Shown here: positions 1-8,168 of the stretch, piece by piece
How positions within the stretch are numbered: position 1 is the first letter of the stretch
Layout: each line of letters begins with the position of its first letter
NCBI GenBank assembly: GCA_021161135.1
Contig: JAGHBD010000155.1
Span: forward strand, 1-20,595
Length of the DNA: 20,595 nt
Origin: Thermoplasmata archaeon
GTDB taxonomy: Archaea; Thermoplasmatota; E2; UBA202; JdFR-43
Direction of reading: 5' to 3'
Translations under genes and position numbers: made by a program
The notes under the pieces: generated by a model
The model's database searches: none
What the model was told of the DNA's origin: nothing
What the model saw: only the letters and a program-made list of their open reading frames with translations

Positions 1-1618
1 AGAGAAAGAAAAAAGAATAAATGAAATAAACGAAGAAATAGAATATTTGCGAGGAGAGGAAAAGAAACTCGAGTATCTATCTCTTTTTGATATAAATGTG
101 GAATGGCTTGGGGAGAGTAAATATCTCATAATAAAATTTGGCATATCTACAAACCTTGAAGCTATAAGGGAAAGAGACTTAGTTTTTTATTATAGGAAAG
201 TAGGAGATAAAAAAGAGGAGAAATGGGCAGTCCTTATAGTCGCATCTGTTTCAAAGAAAGAAGAGTTGAAAAAATTGAAAGGTTTTGAGGAAATAAAAAT
301 AGAGGGGAAAGGAAGAGCAAAGGAATTGTTGAGCGAAATAAGAAAAAGAATTAGAGAAGCTGAGAGAGAAAAGAAGGAAATAAGGAAGCAGCTGGCGAAA
401 ATCTATAGAGATAAAAGAATTGACCTACTTGCTATAAAGGAAGAAATAGATATTGAAAAGGAACGTAAAGAAATCTACAGAAATTTTGGCGAAACCTCAT
501 ATACGTATCTAATTGAAGGATGGTGTCTCGCCGAAAATGTGAGAAAAGTGAAAGAAATTGTAGATGATGCAACAGAGGGCAGAAGTGCTGTAAAAACAAG
601 AAGGGCGAGGCGCAATATAGATAGCAAGGTACCCATCTATTTAAAAAATCCAAAATGGGCTAAACCATTTGAAACATTTCTCGAGCTTTTTGCTTTACCA
701 AAATATAATGAGGTGAATCCTACCATATTTCTTGGCATAGCATTCATAATTTTCTTTTCTGTCATGCTTGGCGATGCCGGCTATGGGTGTGTAATTTTCC
801 TGCTCTCGTTGCTTGCCTTTATTAAATTTAAGGAGAGCGAGTTTATAAGGACGTGGTCCTTCCTTGGTATATGGCTCGGCTTGGGAAATATTGTTACGGG
901 ATTTTTATTTAATAGCTTTTTTGGCGATTTCATCCCTCGTTTCATATATGGTGATGTTGATAAAATGATATATCAAGCAAGGATTTTTGGTATTGAATTG
1001 CCTATAGATGCAATTCACAAACCAGTTCTTATCCTTTCCATAGCTCTTATCCTAGGTCTGATACATCTCAACTTGGGCTTTATCCTCGGCATATATCAAA
1101 ATTTGGCAAGGGGGCATGTAAAGAATGTGGTGAATGAACAGATTCCATGGTTTTTACTGCAAATTGGTGGAGGAATGCTTATCGGTGAAACTTTGCTGGA
1201 GTTATGGAGTTTGAGCAGCGGGCTTAAACTCTTGGCAATCATCTTTACAATTATAGGGTTAATTGCTCTCTTTAAAAATAACGGACCACTTGGCTTCTTT
1301 GAGATTACTGGATATCTCGGTGACTGGCTTTCTTATGCTCGTCTCCTTGCTCTAGGCTTGGCGACGGCTGGCATGGCTCTTGCTTTTAATGTAGTCGCCC
1401 AACTGTTACCAGATATAGTTCCTTATATAGGCATAATATTAATGCCCATTCTGCTTGTCGTTGCCCATTTTGCCAATCTCCTCATCCAAGCTTTGGGAGC
1501 AGCCATTCATGCCCTCCGCCTTCAGTATGTAGAGTTCTTCAACAGATTTTATGAGGGTGGAGGAAAGAAATTTATGCCATTCCAGATTAAAAGAAAATAT
1601 ACGGAGGAAATAAAATGA
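1..1618 (+). CDS. atpI: A-type ATP synthase subunit I (a subunit), 5'-truncated by window edge
   Basis: Membrane stator subunit a/I of the A1Ao ATP synthase; it forms the ion half-channels against the K ring. The frame (codons from position 2) is open from the first base of the window, so the TTG at 47 is not the real start. About 538 codons are visible against roughly 620-700 in the family, so about 100 N-terminal residues lie outside. The N-terminal part is charged and coiled-coil-rich (cytoplasmic arm); multiple membrane helices run from about nt 710 to 1500. The family signature SYARLLALGLA holds the channel arginine at nt 1340-1342, and the C-terminal HALRLQYVEFFNRFYEGG signature is at about nt 1507-1560. 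The stop overlaps the atpK start (ATGA). Subunit H, usually upstream of I, would lie left of the window. Identification is secure. Confidence 0.95.
   Translation, partial: EKEKRINEINEEIEYLRGEEKKLEYLSLFDINVEWLGESKYLIIKFGISTNLEAIRERDLVFYYRKVGDKKEEKWAVLIVASVSKKEELKKLKGFEEIKIEGKGRAKELLSEIRKRIREAEREKKEIRKQLAKIYRDKRIDLLAIKEEIDIEKERKEIYRNFGETSYTYLIEGWCLAENVRKVKEIVDDATEGRSAVKTRRARRNIDSKVPIYLKNPKWAKPFETFLELFALPKYNEVNPTIFLGIAFIIFFSVMLGDAGYGCVIFLLSLLAFIKFKESEFIRTWSFLGIWLGLGNIVTGFLFNSFFGDFIPRFIYGDVDKMIYQARIFGIELPIDAIHKPVLILSIALILGLIHLNLGFILGIYQNLARGHVKNVVNEQIPWFLLQIGGGMLIGETLLELWSLSSGLKLLAIIFTIIGLIALFKNNGPLGFFEITGYLGDWLSYARLLALGLATAGMALAFNVVAQLLPDIVPYIGIILMPILLVVAHFANLLIQALGAAIHALRLQYVEFFNRFYEGGGKKFMPFQIKRKYTEEIK
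1603..1607 (+). promoter_or_regulatory. Shine-Dalgarno of atpK
   Basis: GGAGG at 1603-1607, 7 nt before the atpK ATG at 1615. It lies inside the end of atpI and shows that at least some internal operon genes use SD-led initiation, unlike the first genes of units in this window. Confidence 0.75.
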
Positions 1619-2175
1619 AAGCGAAATGGAGAATATTGGTTGTGGGAGCAATGCTGCTGGTGTTAATGCAGCCCGTAATGGCAGCAGATGTGGAAGGCAC
1701 GGCGAAGCAGGAAATAATACTTGGCTGTATGATTGCCGTGGCTATAGCAGGAATAGCATCCGCTATCGGGCTGGCATTGGCAGGAAGTTCTGCAGTGGCT
1801 GTGACAGCAGAAAAGCCAGAATTATTCGGTAAGCTGCTTGTGTTGCAAGTGTTGCCAATGACTCAATCAGTATATGGATTGCTGACAGCTATACTGCTCA
1901 TGATGGGTGCAGGACTGTTAGGAGGAGCGGCGAAGGTGGATTTTGCAGCTCAGCCATGGATAGGCACAGCAGCCATATGGATTGGGGCAGTTGTTGGCTT
2001 AACAGGCATATCTGCCATAAATCAGGGAATGGTTGCATCCGCCAGTATTGCATCTGTAGGAAGAAATCCAGAAGTGGCAGCAAGAGGCATTATATTCACT
2101 GTGATGCCAGAAACCATAGCCATTTTCGGCTTACTTGTTGCTATACTCCTAATGACTGGCTTGGGCTTACTCTGA
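1615..2175 (+). CDS. atpK: A-type ATP synthase subunit K (rotor ring c subunit, two-hairpin, Na+-type ligand set)
   Basis: Proteolipid of the rotor ring. The 186 residues comprise a leader-like hydrophobic segment (1-23, ending VMA before AD) and two helical hairpins (about 33-102 and 116-186). Hairpin 1 has LPMTQSVYG (80-88) with Gln84 where a carboxylate could sit; hairpin 2 has INQG with Gln137 and MPETIAIFG with Glu166. Aligned by motif with E. hirae NtpK, L80, T83, Q84, Y87, Q137 and E166 match its Na+-site residues L61, T64, Q65, Y68, Q110 and E139. This suggests Na+ binding with one site per four helices. ATGA overlap with atpI and the GGAGG at 1603 support the start. Ion specificity is inferred, not shown. 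Confidence 0.95.
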   Translation: MKAKWRILVVGAMLLVLMQPVMAADVEGTAKQEIILGCMIAVAIAGIASAIGLALAGSSAVAVTAEKPELFGKLLVLQVLPMTQSVYGLLTAILLMMGAGLLGGAAKVDFAAQPWIGTAAIWIGAVVGLTGISAINQGMVASASIASVGRNPEVAARGIIFTVMPETIAIFGLLVAILLMTGLGLL

Positions 2176-2179
2176 GAAA

Positions 2180-2749
2180 ATGTCATTGGAGCAGTTGATA
2201 GAAACAATAAGGCGAGAAGCAGAAAAGGAAATAGAGGAAATTATAAACAGCGCAGAGAAAGAGGCAAAGGAATTAATAAAAAAGGCAAAAGAAGAAGGCA
2301 GGAAGGAAGCGAAAAAAATAGAGGCAAAAGGAGAAAAGGAGGCGAAGAGGGCGAGAGAGAAAATTATAGCAGCAGCTAAAAGAGAGGCAAGAATGGAAAT
2401 AACAAATGCCAAAGAAGAAATAATACAGAAATGCATGGAGGAAATTAGAAAAAAGCTGCAGGAAATGAGTGGGAGAAAATACAGGAAGATTGTTGAAGAG
2501 TTGATCGAGAGCGCTAAAAGGGAAATGGAGGATTTCTATATAATAGCAACCAGAGAAGAGGACAAAAAAATTGCAGAGAAAATGGGGGTGGAAGTGAAAA
2601 CAATGAGGAAAGGCATAGGAGGTATAATAGCAAAAAGCAAGGATGGAAGCAAAGAAATGGATTTGACATTCGACTCCATGCTTGAAAGAAAGGAGGAGGA
2701 AATAAGGATAGCAATTGCAAAGAAGTTATTTGAAGAGCATGATAATTGA
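2180..2749 (+). CDS. atpE: A-type ATP synthase subunit E (peripheral stalk)
   Basis: Peripheral-stalk subunit that pairs with subunit H and links the A1 head to subunit I. The 189 residues are of normal family length. Residues about 5-95 are an almost pure Glu/Lys/Ala/Arg heptad-like helix (right-handed coiled-coil stalk), followed by a small globular C-terminal half with GGIIAKSKDGS and a closing amphipathic helix, as in archaeal and bacterial E subunits. It starts 4 nt after the atpK stop with only a weak SD-like CTGAG, so re-initiation after atpK is likely. Its end overlaps the atpC start by 11 nt. The high Lys/Glu content makes sequence comparison weak, but position in the I-K-E-C order removes doubt. 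Confidence 0.93.
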   Translation: MSLEQLIETIRREAEKEIEEIINSAEKEAKELIKKAKEEGRKEAKKIEAKGEKEAKRAREKIIAAAKREARMEITNAKEEIIQKCMEEIRKKLQEMSGRKYRKIVEELIESAKREMEDFYIIATREEDKKIAEKMGVEVKTMRKGIGGIIAKSKDGSKEMDLTFDSMLERKEEEIRIAIAKKLFEEHDN

Positions 2750-3779
2750 AGCAATAATTGTTATAGCCACAGCTGCTGTAGTTGCCAAATTTATGCCCTC
2801 CCTCATACTTTTATCCAGATTTTCTTATCCAAATGCAAAGTTTTCGGCAATACCAACAACTTTCCTGAATGAAAAGGAAATTGCAAGGCTGCTTGAATCA
2901 AAAACACTCGATGATTTAAAAAATAACGTTGTGAGCAGAGATTTTATACTCGATGGAGAGAATGTTACGGAAATACAGAAAAGCATTGATGCCTCTTTAA
3001 TAAAAATAATACAGATGGCGAAAAATGACTCACCAAAGCAGGTAAGAGATTTCTATGATGCATATCTGCAAAAAATAGATGGAGAAGCGATAAAGAAGGC
3101 CATAAGAGATATTATAGAGGAGAAAGAAATGGGTGAGTATGTTGTCTTCAGCGAGATTGCAAAAAAACTCATGGAGGAAATCAGAAATGTTGAGAGAGAG
3201 GAGTTATTTGAAATAATAAGGAGACATGGTTACGAAATAGAGGAGAATATGTCGATTGAAGCAATTGAGAGAGAAATTGATAAAAAATTACTTCAAAATT
3301 TGCTTGATGCAAAACTTCCAAAATCCTGCAGAAAAGCGAGGGATAAATTTGTAAAGACACTCATAGATGTTATAAACATAAAAACGATTCTGCGAGGCAA
3401 ATATTATGGGCTGAAAAATATTGAGGAAAGTATATTATCCGGAGGATGGGAAATCTCGGAGTGGCAGATTAATGAATTACTCAAAATAGATTCCATTGCG
3501 GAGATAATCTCAATGCTGGAGGGCACATCGTACATGCCTTTTCTGAGGCAGGCGATAACTGATTTTGAAAAGGAAGGGGTGGTGGCACTGGAAAAGGCAC
3601 TTGATAAATACATGATTAAGGCTGTGGCAGATATAGCCAATGAAAATCCTCTTGGTATTGGACCCGGAATAAGATTTATAGTGGAAAAAGAATATGAAGC
3701 AAGAAATTTAAAGGCAATAGCCAAGGCGGTGGCGGAGGAGATGGTTTCGGAGGCATGGAAAGTGATGGTGGTAGCATGA
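2739..3779 (+). CDS. atpC: A-type ATP synthase subunit C (central stalk socket, V-type d homologue)
   Basis: Subunit C sits on the K ring and couples it to the D/F central shaft. I prefer the ATG at 2739 (346 aa) over the upstream TTG at 2715: it overlaps atpE by 11 nt and has GAAGAG just before it. The family entry motif is SYPNAK (residues 29-34 from this ATG; compare YxNARxR in homologues), followed by the usual three helical repeats with FYDAYLQKID, RDKFVKTLIDVINIKTILRGKYYG and the C-terminal NPLGIGPGIRFIVEKEYEARNLKAIAKA. The extra N-terminal stretch, residues 1-27, is strongly hydrophobic, which is unusual for an otherwise soluble subunit; it could lie against the membrane or ring. The stop overlaps the atpF start (ATGA). 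Confidence 0.92.
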   Translation: MIIEAIIVIATAAVVAKFMPSLILLSRFSYPNAKFSAIPTTFLNEKEIARLLESKTLDDLKNNVVSRDFILDGENVTEIQKSIDASLIKIIQMAKNDSPKQVRDFYDAYLQKIDGEAIKKAIRDIIEEKEMGEYVVFSEIAKKLMEEIRNVEREELFEIIRRHGYEIEENMSIEAIEREIDKKLLQNLLDAKLPKSCRKARDKFVKTLIDVINIKTILRGKYYGLKNIEESILSGGWEISEWQINELLKIDSIAEIISMLEGTSYMPFLRQAITDFEKEGVVALEKALDKYMIKAVADIANENPLGIGPGIRFIVEKEYEARNLKAIAKAVAEEMVSEAWKVMVVA

Positions 3780-4066
3780 AGATAGCTGCAATAGGGGATG
3801 AGGATACGCTTGCATTACTTCGCCTTGCTGGTGTTGAGGAATGTTATAGCGACGAAGAAAAATTTGATGAACTGGTGAATGATGGAGATGTGGCGATACT
3901 CATTATGACATATGAATTTGTGAGGAAACTCCAGAATAAAATCTTTCAGCATCGTCTCATGAAGGATATGCCAATCATTGTTGAAATTCCTTCAAAGAAA
4001 GAAGTTGAGAGGGAGGATACAATCAAAAGGCTTATTGTTAGAGCTGTAGGAGTTGAGGTGGAATAA
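3776..4066 (+). CDS. atpF: A-type ATP synthase subunit F (central stalk)
   Basis: Small Rossmann-like subunit bound to subunit D in the central shaft. The start is taken at ATG 3776 (96 aa), giving MKIAAIGDEDTLALLRLAGV, the typical family N-terminus; the in-frame ATG at 3755 would add seven Gly/Ser-rich residues that do not fit the family. ATG 3776 overlaps the atpC TGA as ATGA, indicating coupled translation. DVAILIMTYEF in the middle and PIIVEIPSKKE near the C-terminus are also family-like. The TAA stop is immediately followed by the atpA ATG with no spacer. Confidence 0.93.
   Translation: MKIAAIGDEDTLALLRLAGVEECYSDEEKFDELVNDGDVAILIMTYEFVRKLQNKIFQHRLMKDMPIIVEIPSKKEVEREDTIKRLIVRAVGVEVE
4055..4060 (+). 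promoter_or_regulatory. Shine-Dalgarno of atpA
   Basis: GAGGTG at 4055-4060, 6 nt before the atpA ATG at 4067, within the last codons of atpF. Confidence 0.7.
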
Positions 4067-5824
4067 ATGAAAGGAAAAATAGTTAGTGTTGCTGGGCCTG
4101 TTGTCAAGGCAAAGGGAATGAAAGGAGCAAAAATGTATGACTTGGTGAAAGTAGGCGAGGAAGAACTTGTTGGCGAGATTATAGAGTTGAAGGAAGATAG
4201 GGCGACAATACAGGTGTATGAAGATACCACTGGTTTGAAGCCAGGGGAGCCTGTTATAAATACTGGGATGCCTCTGGCAGTTGAGCTGGGCCCTGGTTTG
4301 CTGGCCTCTATTTATGATGGTATTCAGCGTCCATTGCCAAAAATAATGGAGAAAGCGGGAGATTTTATCACGAGAGGTATAGAAGTTCATGCCCTCGATA
4401 GGAAAAAGAAATGGGAGTTTATACCTAAAGTTAAGGAAAAAGAGAAAGTTAAGGCGGGAGATATTATAGGCGTGGTTAAGGAAACGCCTATCGTCGAACA
4501 TCGCATTTTAGTGCCGCCTGAAATCGAAGAGGGAGTTGTGGAGAGTGTTGAGGAAGGAAAATACAAGGTTGAGGATACAGTGGCTATAATAAAAACAAAG
4601 GAAGGAAAGAAGGAAATTAAAATGATGCAAAAGTGGCCGGTGAGAAAGCAACGCCCATTTAAGCAGAAACTCCCTCCAACTATCCCGCTTATCACTGGCC
4701 AGCGAGTTTTCGATACCTTTTTTCCCATGGCTAAGGGCGGCACAGGAGCAATTCCAGGCGGCTTCGGCACAGGAAAAACAGTTTCGCAGCATCAGCTGGC
4801 CAGATGGAGCGATGCCGACATTGTTGTTTATATTGGATGCGGGGAAAGAGGAAATGAAATGACAGAAGTGCTGCGAGATTTTCCAAAGCTAAAAGATCCC
4901 AAAACGGGACATCCGTTGATGGAAAGAACTATTTTAATAGCAAATACATCAAACATGCCTGTGGCGGCGAGAGAGGCATCGATATATACTGGTATTACGC
5001 TCGCTGAATATTATAGAGATATGGGTTATGATGTTGCTTTAATGGCAGATTCGACAAGCAGGTGGGCAGAAGCGTTGAGAGAAATCTCTGGAAGGCTTGA
5101 AGAAATGCCAGGCGAAGAAGGCTATCCTGCCTATCTTGCATCTCGCCTTGCAGAGTTTTATGAGAGGGCGGGAAGAGTTAAAGTGCTTGGAAGCAAAGAT
5201 AGAGAAGGTTCGATTTCAATAGTTGGAGCTGTTTCACCTCCTGGAGGTGACTTTTCGGAACCAGTTACTCAGAACACTCTTCGTATTGTAAAAGTATTCT
5301 GGGCTTTAGACTCTGATTTGGCTGATCGTCGCCACTTTCCAGCAGTGAACTGGCTTCGTTCCTATTCTTTATATCTGGATAGAGTAAAGGAATGGTGGGA
5401 GGAGAATGTTGGCAAGGACTGGCTTGATTTGAGGAATGAGGCAATGGCTTTGCTGCAAAAAGAAGATGAATTGCAGGAAATAATACGCCTCGTCGGTCCA
5501 GATGCTCTGCCACCTTTGGATAGAGTGGTGCTTGAAGGAGCGAGAATAATAAGAGAGGATTTCCTGCAGCAGAATGCATATCATGAAATCGATACCTATT
5601 GCCCATACAAAAAGCAATATGAAATGCTTCGAATAATGCTAAAATTCTATCATTTGATGAGAGAGGCGGTAGAAAAAGGAGTGGATTTTGAGAAACTTAA
5701 AAATCTGAAAGCAAAGGAGGCTATAGCTAGAATGGCCACCACGCCTAATGATGAATATGAGGAAAGATTTAAGCAGATAGAAAAGGAAATGGAAGAAGAA
5801 ATAAAAAGATTGATGAGGGGATGA
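4067..5824 (+). CDS. atpA: A-type ATP synthase catalytic subunit A
   Basis: Catalytic nucleotide-binding subunit of the A1 head. It is 585 aa, full family length. Order: N-terminal beta-barrel (about 1-70), the A-specific non-homologous insert (about 110-200), the nucleotide-binding domain with P-loop GGFGTGKT at 231-238, GCGERGNEM with the probable catalytic Glu260, then [32 protein letters not shown], and a helical C-terminal domain. The P-loop has Gly where many archaeal A subunits have Pro (GPFGSGKT). There is no intein at the P-loop, where Thermoplasma and Pyrococcus relatives carry one. It starts directly on the atpF stop with a good SD. The end overlaps the beginning of the atpB region by coupled ATGA. 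Confidence 0.98.
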   Translation: MKGKIVSVAGPVVKAKGMKGAKMYDLVKVGEEELVGEIIELKEDRATIQVYEDTTGLKPGEPVINTGMPLAVELGPGLLASIYDGIQRPLPKIMEKAGDFITRGIEVHALDRKKKWEFIPKVKEKEKVKAGDIIGVVKETPIVEHRILVPPEIEEGVVESVEEGKYKVEDTVAIIKTKEGKKEIKMMQKWPVRKQRPFKQKLPPTIPLITGQRVFDTFFPMAKGGTGAIPGGFGTGKTVSQHQLARWSDADIVVYIGCGERGNEMTEVLRDFPKLKDPKTGHPLMERTILIANTSNMPVAAREASIYTGITLAEYYRDMGYDVALMADSTSRWAEALREISGRLEEMPGEEGYPAYLASRLAEFYERAGRVKVLGSKDREGSISIVGAVSPPGGDFSEPVTQNTLRIVKVFWALDSDLADRRHFPAVNWLRSYSLYLDRVKEWWEENVGKDWLDLRNEAMALLQKEDELQEIIRLVGPDALPPLDRVVLEGARIIREDFLQQNAYHEIDTYCPYKKQYEMLRIMLKFYHLMREAVEKGVDFEKLKNLKAKEAIARMATTPNDEYEERFKQIEKEMEEEIKRLMRG

Positions 5825-5826
5825 AA

Positions 5827-7197
5827 ATGGAAGGAATGAAATATTCTACTGTTTCAGAAATTGCTGGCCCTCTTATAATTGTTGAAGGGGTAAAAGAAGT
5901 TGGTTATGGAGAGATTGTTAAAATCGAAAGCCACGGCGAGGAAAGAATGGGGCAAGTGCTGGAGGCAGCAGAAGGAAAGGCAGTAATACAGGTATTTGAA
6001 GGCACACGAGGCTTGGATACAAAAGCAACCAGCGTTACATTCACAGGAAAACCAATGGAAATTGGAGTATCAATGGAAATGCTTGGCAGGATATTCGATG
6101 GCAAGGGAATGCCTATTGATGGCGCTCCTTCACCCATTCCAGAAGACATACGAAATGTGAATGGTTTTCCAATGAATCCATCTGCCAGAGAATATCCCCG
6201 CGATCCCATACAGACGGGTATTTCAACAATAGATGGGATGAATACTCTCGTCAGGGGACAAAAATTGCCGATTTTTAGCGGCGCAGGTTTGCCCCATAAT
6301 GAGCTTGCTGCCCAGATAGCGAGGCAGGCGAAGGTGACGGGTCAGGAAGAGGAGTTTGCTGTTATATTTTGTGCGATGGGGATAACCGCCGAGGAGGCGG
6401 ATTTCTTCATGAGGGATTTTGAGGAGACAGGGGCTATAGAAAGAAGCGTGCTGTTTCTAAATCTTGCAAATAGCCCTGTTATCGAACGCCTCATTGCTCC
6501 AAAAGTTGCTCTAACAACTGCAGAATATCTTGCCTTTGATAAAGGAATGCATGTTCTTGTTATTTTAACTGACATGACAAATTATGCCGAGGCATTGCGT
6601 GAGATTTCTGCAGCCCGTGAGGAAGTGCCTGGCAGGCGTGGCTATCCTGGATACATGTATACTGATTTGGCACAAATTTATGAGAGAGCGGGAAGAATAC
6701 AGGGTAAGAAAGGCACAATTACACAAATTCCAATACTTACAATGCCAGATGATGATATAACTCATCCAATCCCGGATTTAACCGGTTATATTACGGAGGG
6801 GCAAATTGTGTTATCAAGAGAGTTGCATCATAAGGGCATATATCCTCCTGTGGCTGTTTTGCCGTCATTATCTCGTCTTATGGCTGAAGGAATAGGAAAG
6901 GGAAAAACGAGAGAAGACCACCATCAGCTTTCCAATCAGCTTTATGCTGCCTATGCGGAAGGCTGCGATTTGCGTGATTTGGTAGCTGTGGTGGGTGAGG
7001 AAGCTTTGACAGAGAGAGATAAAAAATTCCTTGAGTTTGCAGATGAGTTTGAGGAGCGATTTGTGAAGCAGGGAAGGGATGAGGATAGAACATTTGAAGA
7101 AACGCTAAATCTGGGATGGGAACTTCTATCAATGCTTCCAAAGGCAGAATTGAAGAAGATTGATGATAAGTATATAGAGAAATATTATAGGGGCTAA
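5827..7197 (+). CDS. atpB: A-type ATP synthase subunit B (non-catalytic nucleotide-binding)
   Basis: Regulatory, non-catalytic partner of subunit A in the A3B3 head. The longest form starts at ATG 5821 (458 aa, ATGA overlap with atpA). GAGGGG at 5815-5820 touches that ATG but sits 6 nt before the ATG at 5827, so I favour 5827 (456 aa); ATG 5836 is also possible. Family features are [17 protein letters not shown] at the N-terminus, the degenerate P-loop region [23 protein letters not shown] typical of B, and [26 protein letters not shown]. The absence of a GKT motif is normal for B, not a loss. atpD begins 1 nt after the stop. Confidence 0.97.
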   Translation: MEGMKYSTVSEIAGPLIIVEGVKEVGYGEIVKIESHGEERMGQVLEAAEGKAVIQVFEGTRGLDTKATSVTFTGKPMEIGVSMEMLGRIFDGKGMPIDGAPSPIPEDIRNVNGFPMNPSAREYPRDPIQTGISTIDGMNTLVRGQKLPIFSGAGLPHNELAAQIARQAKVTGQEEEFAVIFCAMGITAEEADFFMRDFEETGAIERSVLFLNLANSPVIERLIAPKVALTTAEYLAFDKGMHVLVILTDMTNYAEALREISAAREEVPGRRGYPGYMYTDLAQIYERAGRIQGKKGTITQIPILTMPDDDITHPIPDLTGYITEGQIVLSRELHHKGIYPPVAVLPSLSRLMAEGIGKGKTREDHHQLSNQLYAAYAEGCDLRDLVAVVGEEALTERDKKFLEFADEFEERFVKQGRDEDRTFEETLNLGWELLSMLPKAELKKIDDKYIEKYYRG

Positions 7198-7198
7198 A

Positions 7199-7834
7199 AT
7201 GGCGAAGGAAATACTGGAAGGAGTAACACCAACAAGAATGGAGTTGCTTCAGATAAGGAAAAGAAAGGCATTAGCGGTGAAAGGACATCAATTGCTTTCT
7301 GAGAAAAGAGATGCTCTCGTCTCCTCTTTTTTTGATTTGATAAAGAGAAGGAGAGAGAAAAGAAAAGAGATGGAAGAAAAATTGCAGGAAGCATACAGAG
7401 CTATAATTAGGGCAGAGATGATAATGGGAGAAGAAAGGTTGCGTGAGAAGGCAATGAAGTTTGGAAGCAAGAGAGATGTGGAGATAAGCAGGAAAAATAT
7501 AATGGGAGTAAAAATTCCAAGGTTTGAGATACATGAGATGGAGATTCCAGAGTATAGCATCCTTTCCACATGTGCCGAATTTGATGAGGCTGTTAAAAAA
7601 GCCAATGAATTGCTGGAAAAAATAGTGGAGGTGGCGGAGATAGAGGGAAGTATTCAGATGCTTGCAAGGGAAATCGAAAAGACAAAGCGCCGTGTAAATG
7701 CCCTCGAATATATATTCATTCCCCGCCTCCTCAATACGATAACATATATAGAAAGGCAGCTTGAAGAGAGGGAGAGAGAGGATTTCTTCAGAAGAAAAAG
7801 AATAAAGGCATTGCTTGAGAGGCATGAAGATTGA
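7199..7834 (+). CDS. atpD: A-type ATP synthase subunit D (central shaft)
   Basis: Rotating central-shaft subunit, a long antiparallel coiled coil inside the A3B3 head. The 211 aa match the family length. The N-terminus GVTPTRMELLQIRKRKALAVKGHQLL is the highly conserved D signature, the middle carries the short globular part (about 85-125), and the C-terminal helix contains RRVNALEYIFIPRLLNTITYI, also a signature. AGGGG at 7189-7193 lies 5 nt before the ATG. A small membrane-protein ORF overlaps its last 11 nt. A long minus-strand ORF across it is a shadow. Confidence 0.97.
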   Translation: MAKEILEGVTPTRMELLQIRKRKALAVKGHQLLSEKRDALVSSFFDLIKRRREKRKEMEEKLQEAYRAIIRAEMIMGEERLREKAMKFGSKRDVEISRKNIMGVKIPRFEIHEMEIPEYSILSTCAEFDEAVKKANELLEKIVEVAEIEGSIQMLAREIEKTKRRVNALEYIFIPRLLNTITYIERQLEEREREDFFRRKRIKALLERHED

Positions 7835-7970
7835 GGAGGATGCAATATTAGGTGAGTTTTTCGATACGCCCGAAAAAAAAGCAAAATGGATGAAACGCCT
7901 CACATATCTTTACATTGCATGGATAATTTTTGTCATAGTTGGAGTGGCAATGGCATTAATTTACCTATAA
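7824..7970 (+). CDS. Small single-span membrane protein translationally overlapping atpD
   Basis: A 48-codon ORF read directly from the sequence, starting at ATG 7824 inside the end of atpD (11-nt overlap in another frame) and ending at TAA 7970. The first 25 residues are charged (MKIEEDAILGEF, then a Lys/Trp-rich segment), followed by one hydrophobic helix at about 27-48 (TYLYIAWIIFVIVGVAMALI). The predicted topology is N-in with a positively charged juxtamembrane KWMKR, reaching the membrane with almost no tail. I do not recognise the family. Its place as last gene of the ATP synthase operon suggests an accessory or assembly factor, or a subunit missed so far; that is inference. GAGAGG lies only 1 nt before the start, so expression probably relies on coupling to atpD. 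Confidence 0.6.
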   Translation: MKIEEDAILGEFFDTPEKKAKWMKRLTYLYIAWIIFVIVGVAMALIYL

Positions 7971-7988
7971 AATAAAATTTCACAATTG

Positions 7989-7996
7989 TTATATAT
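7989..7996 (+). promoter_or_regulatory. TATA box for the 50-aa protein gene at 8016
   Basis: TTATATAT centred about 23 nt before ATG 8016, with no SD-like sequence between. This spacing fits a leaderless archaeal transcript starting at or next to the ATG. Confidence 0.55.
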
Positions 7997-8015
7997 GATA
8001 TCATAATATAAAATC

Positions 8016-8168
8016 ATGAAAGTGTATTTGTGTGGAGAAAGAGGATGCTGTCCATTTGTTGAGATAAAAGGGAATGAGGTATTTATAGGAGAGGAAGGCA
8101 ATATGTGCAGGCTTACGATGGAACAATTTGAAGCATTAAAGGAAAAAATTATTGAGGGTGAACTTTAA
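8016..8168 (+). CDS. 50-aa cysteine-containing small protein (CxxxxCCP motif)
   Basis: A 50-codon ORF with its own TATA box. The protein has MKVYLCGERGCCPFVEI at the N-terminus, with Cys6, Cys11 and Cys12 before Pro13, then VFIGEEGNMCRLT with Cys31, an amphipathic helix and GEL at the end. Short archaeal and bacterial proteins of similar layout (GCCP near the N-terminus, then a GN..LT motif and a short helix) are familiar to me, but I know of no assigned function. The clustered cysteines suggest metal or thiol chemistry (inference). Its last 20 nt overlap, tail to tail, the 3' end of the TYW3 fusion gene on the other strand. Confidence 0.65.
   Translation: MKVYLCGERGCCPFVEIKGNEVFIGEEGNMCRLTMEQFEALKEKIIEGEL

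Noticed and set aside
47..49. TTG as start of subunit I
   Set aside because: The frame is open back to the window edge, and about 100 family residues are missing, so the gene begins outside.
3755..3757. ATG as start of subunit F
   Set aside because: It adds MESDGGS before the conserved N-terminus; the ATG at 3776 forms the ATGA junction used elsewhere in the operon.
3992..4501. 169-aa minus-strand open frame across the start of atpA
   Set aside because: Shadow of atpF/atpA; low-complexity Phe/Asn/Tyr composition without recognisable motifs.
7840..7851. ATG after the strong GAGGAGG at 7833-7839
   Set aside because: It reads only three codons before a stop, so the SD-like run is likely incidental coding sequence of the overlapping small ORF.
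7271..7903. 210-aa open frame on the minus strand across atpD
   Set aside because: It lies antisense to the well-conserved atpD frame, its product is a Phe/Ser/Leu/His-rich mix expected from reversed Lys/Glu codons, and no promoter or SD accompanies it.
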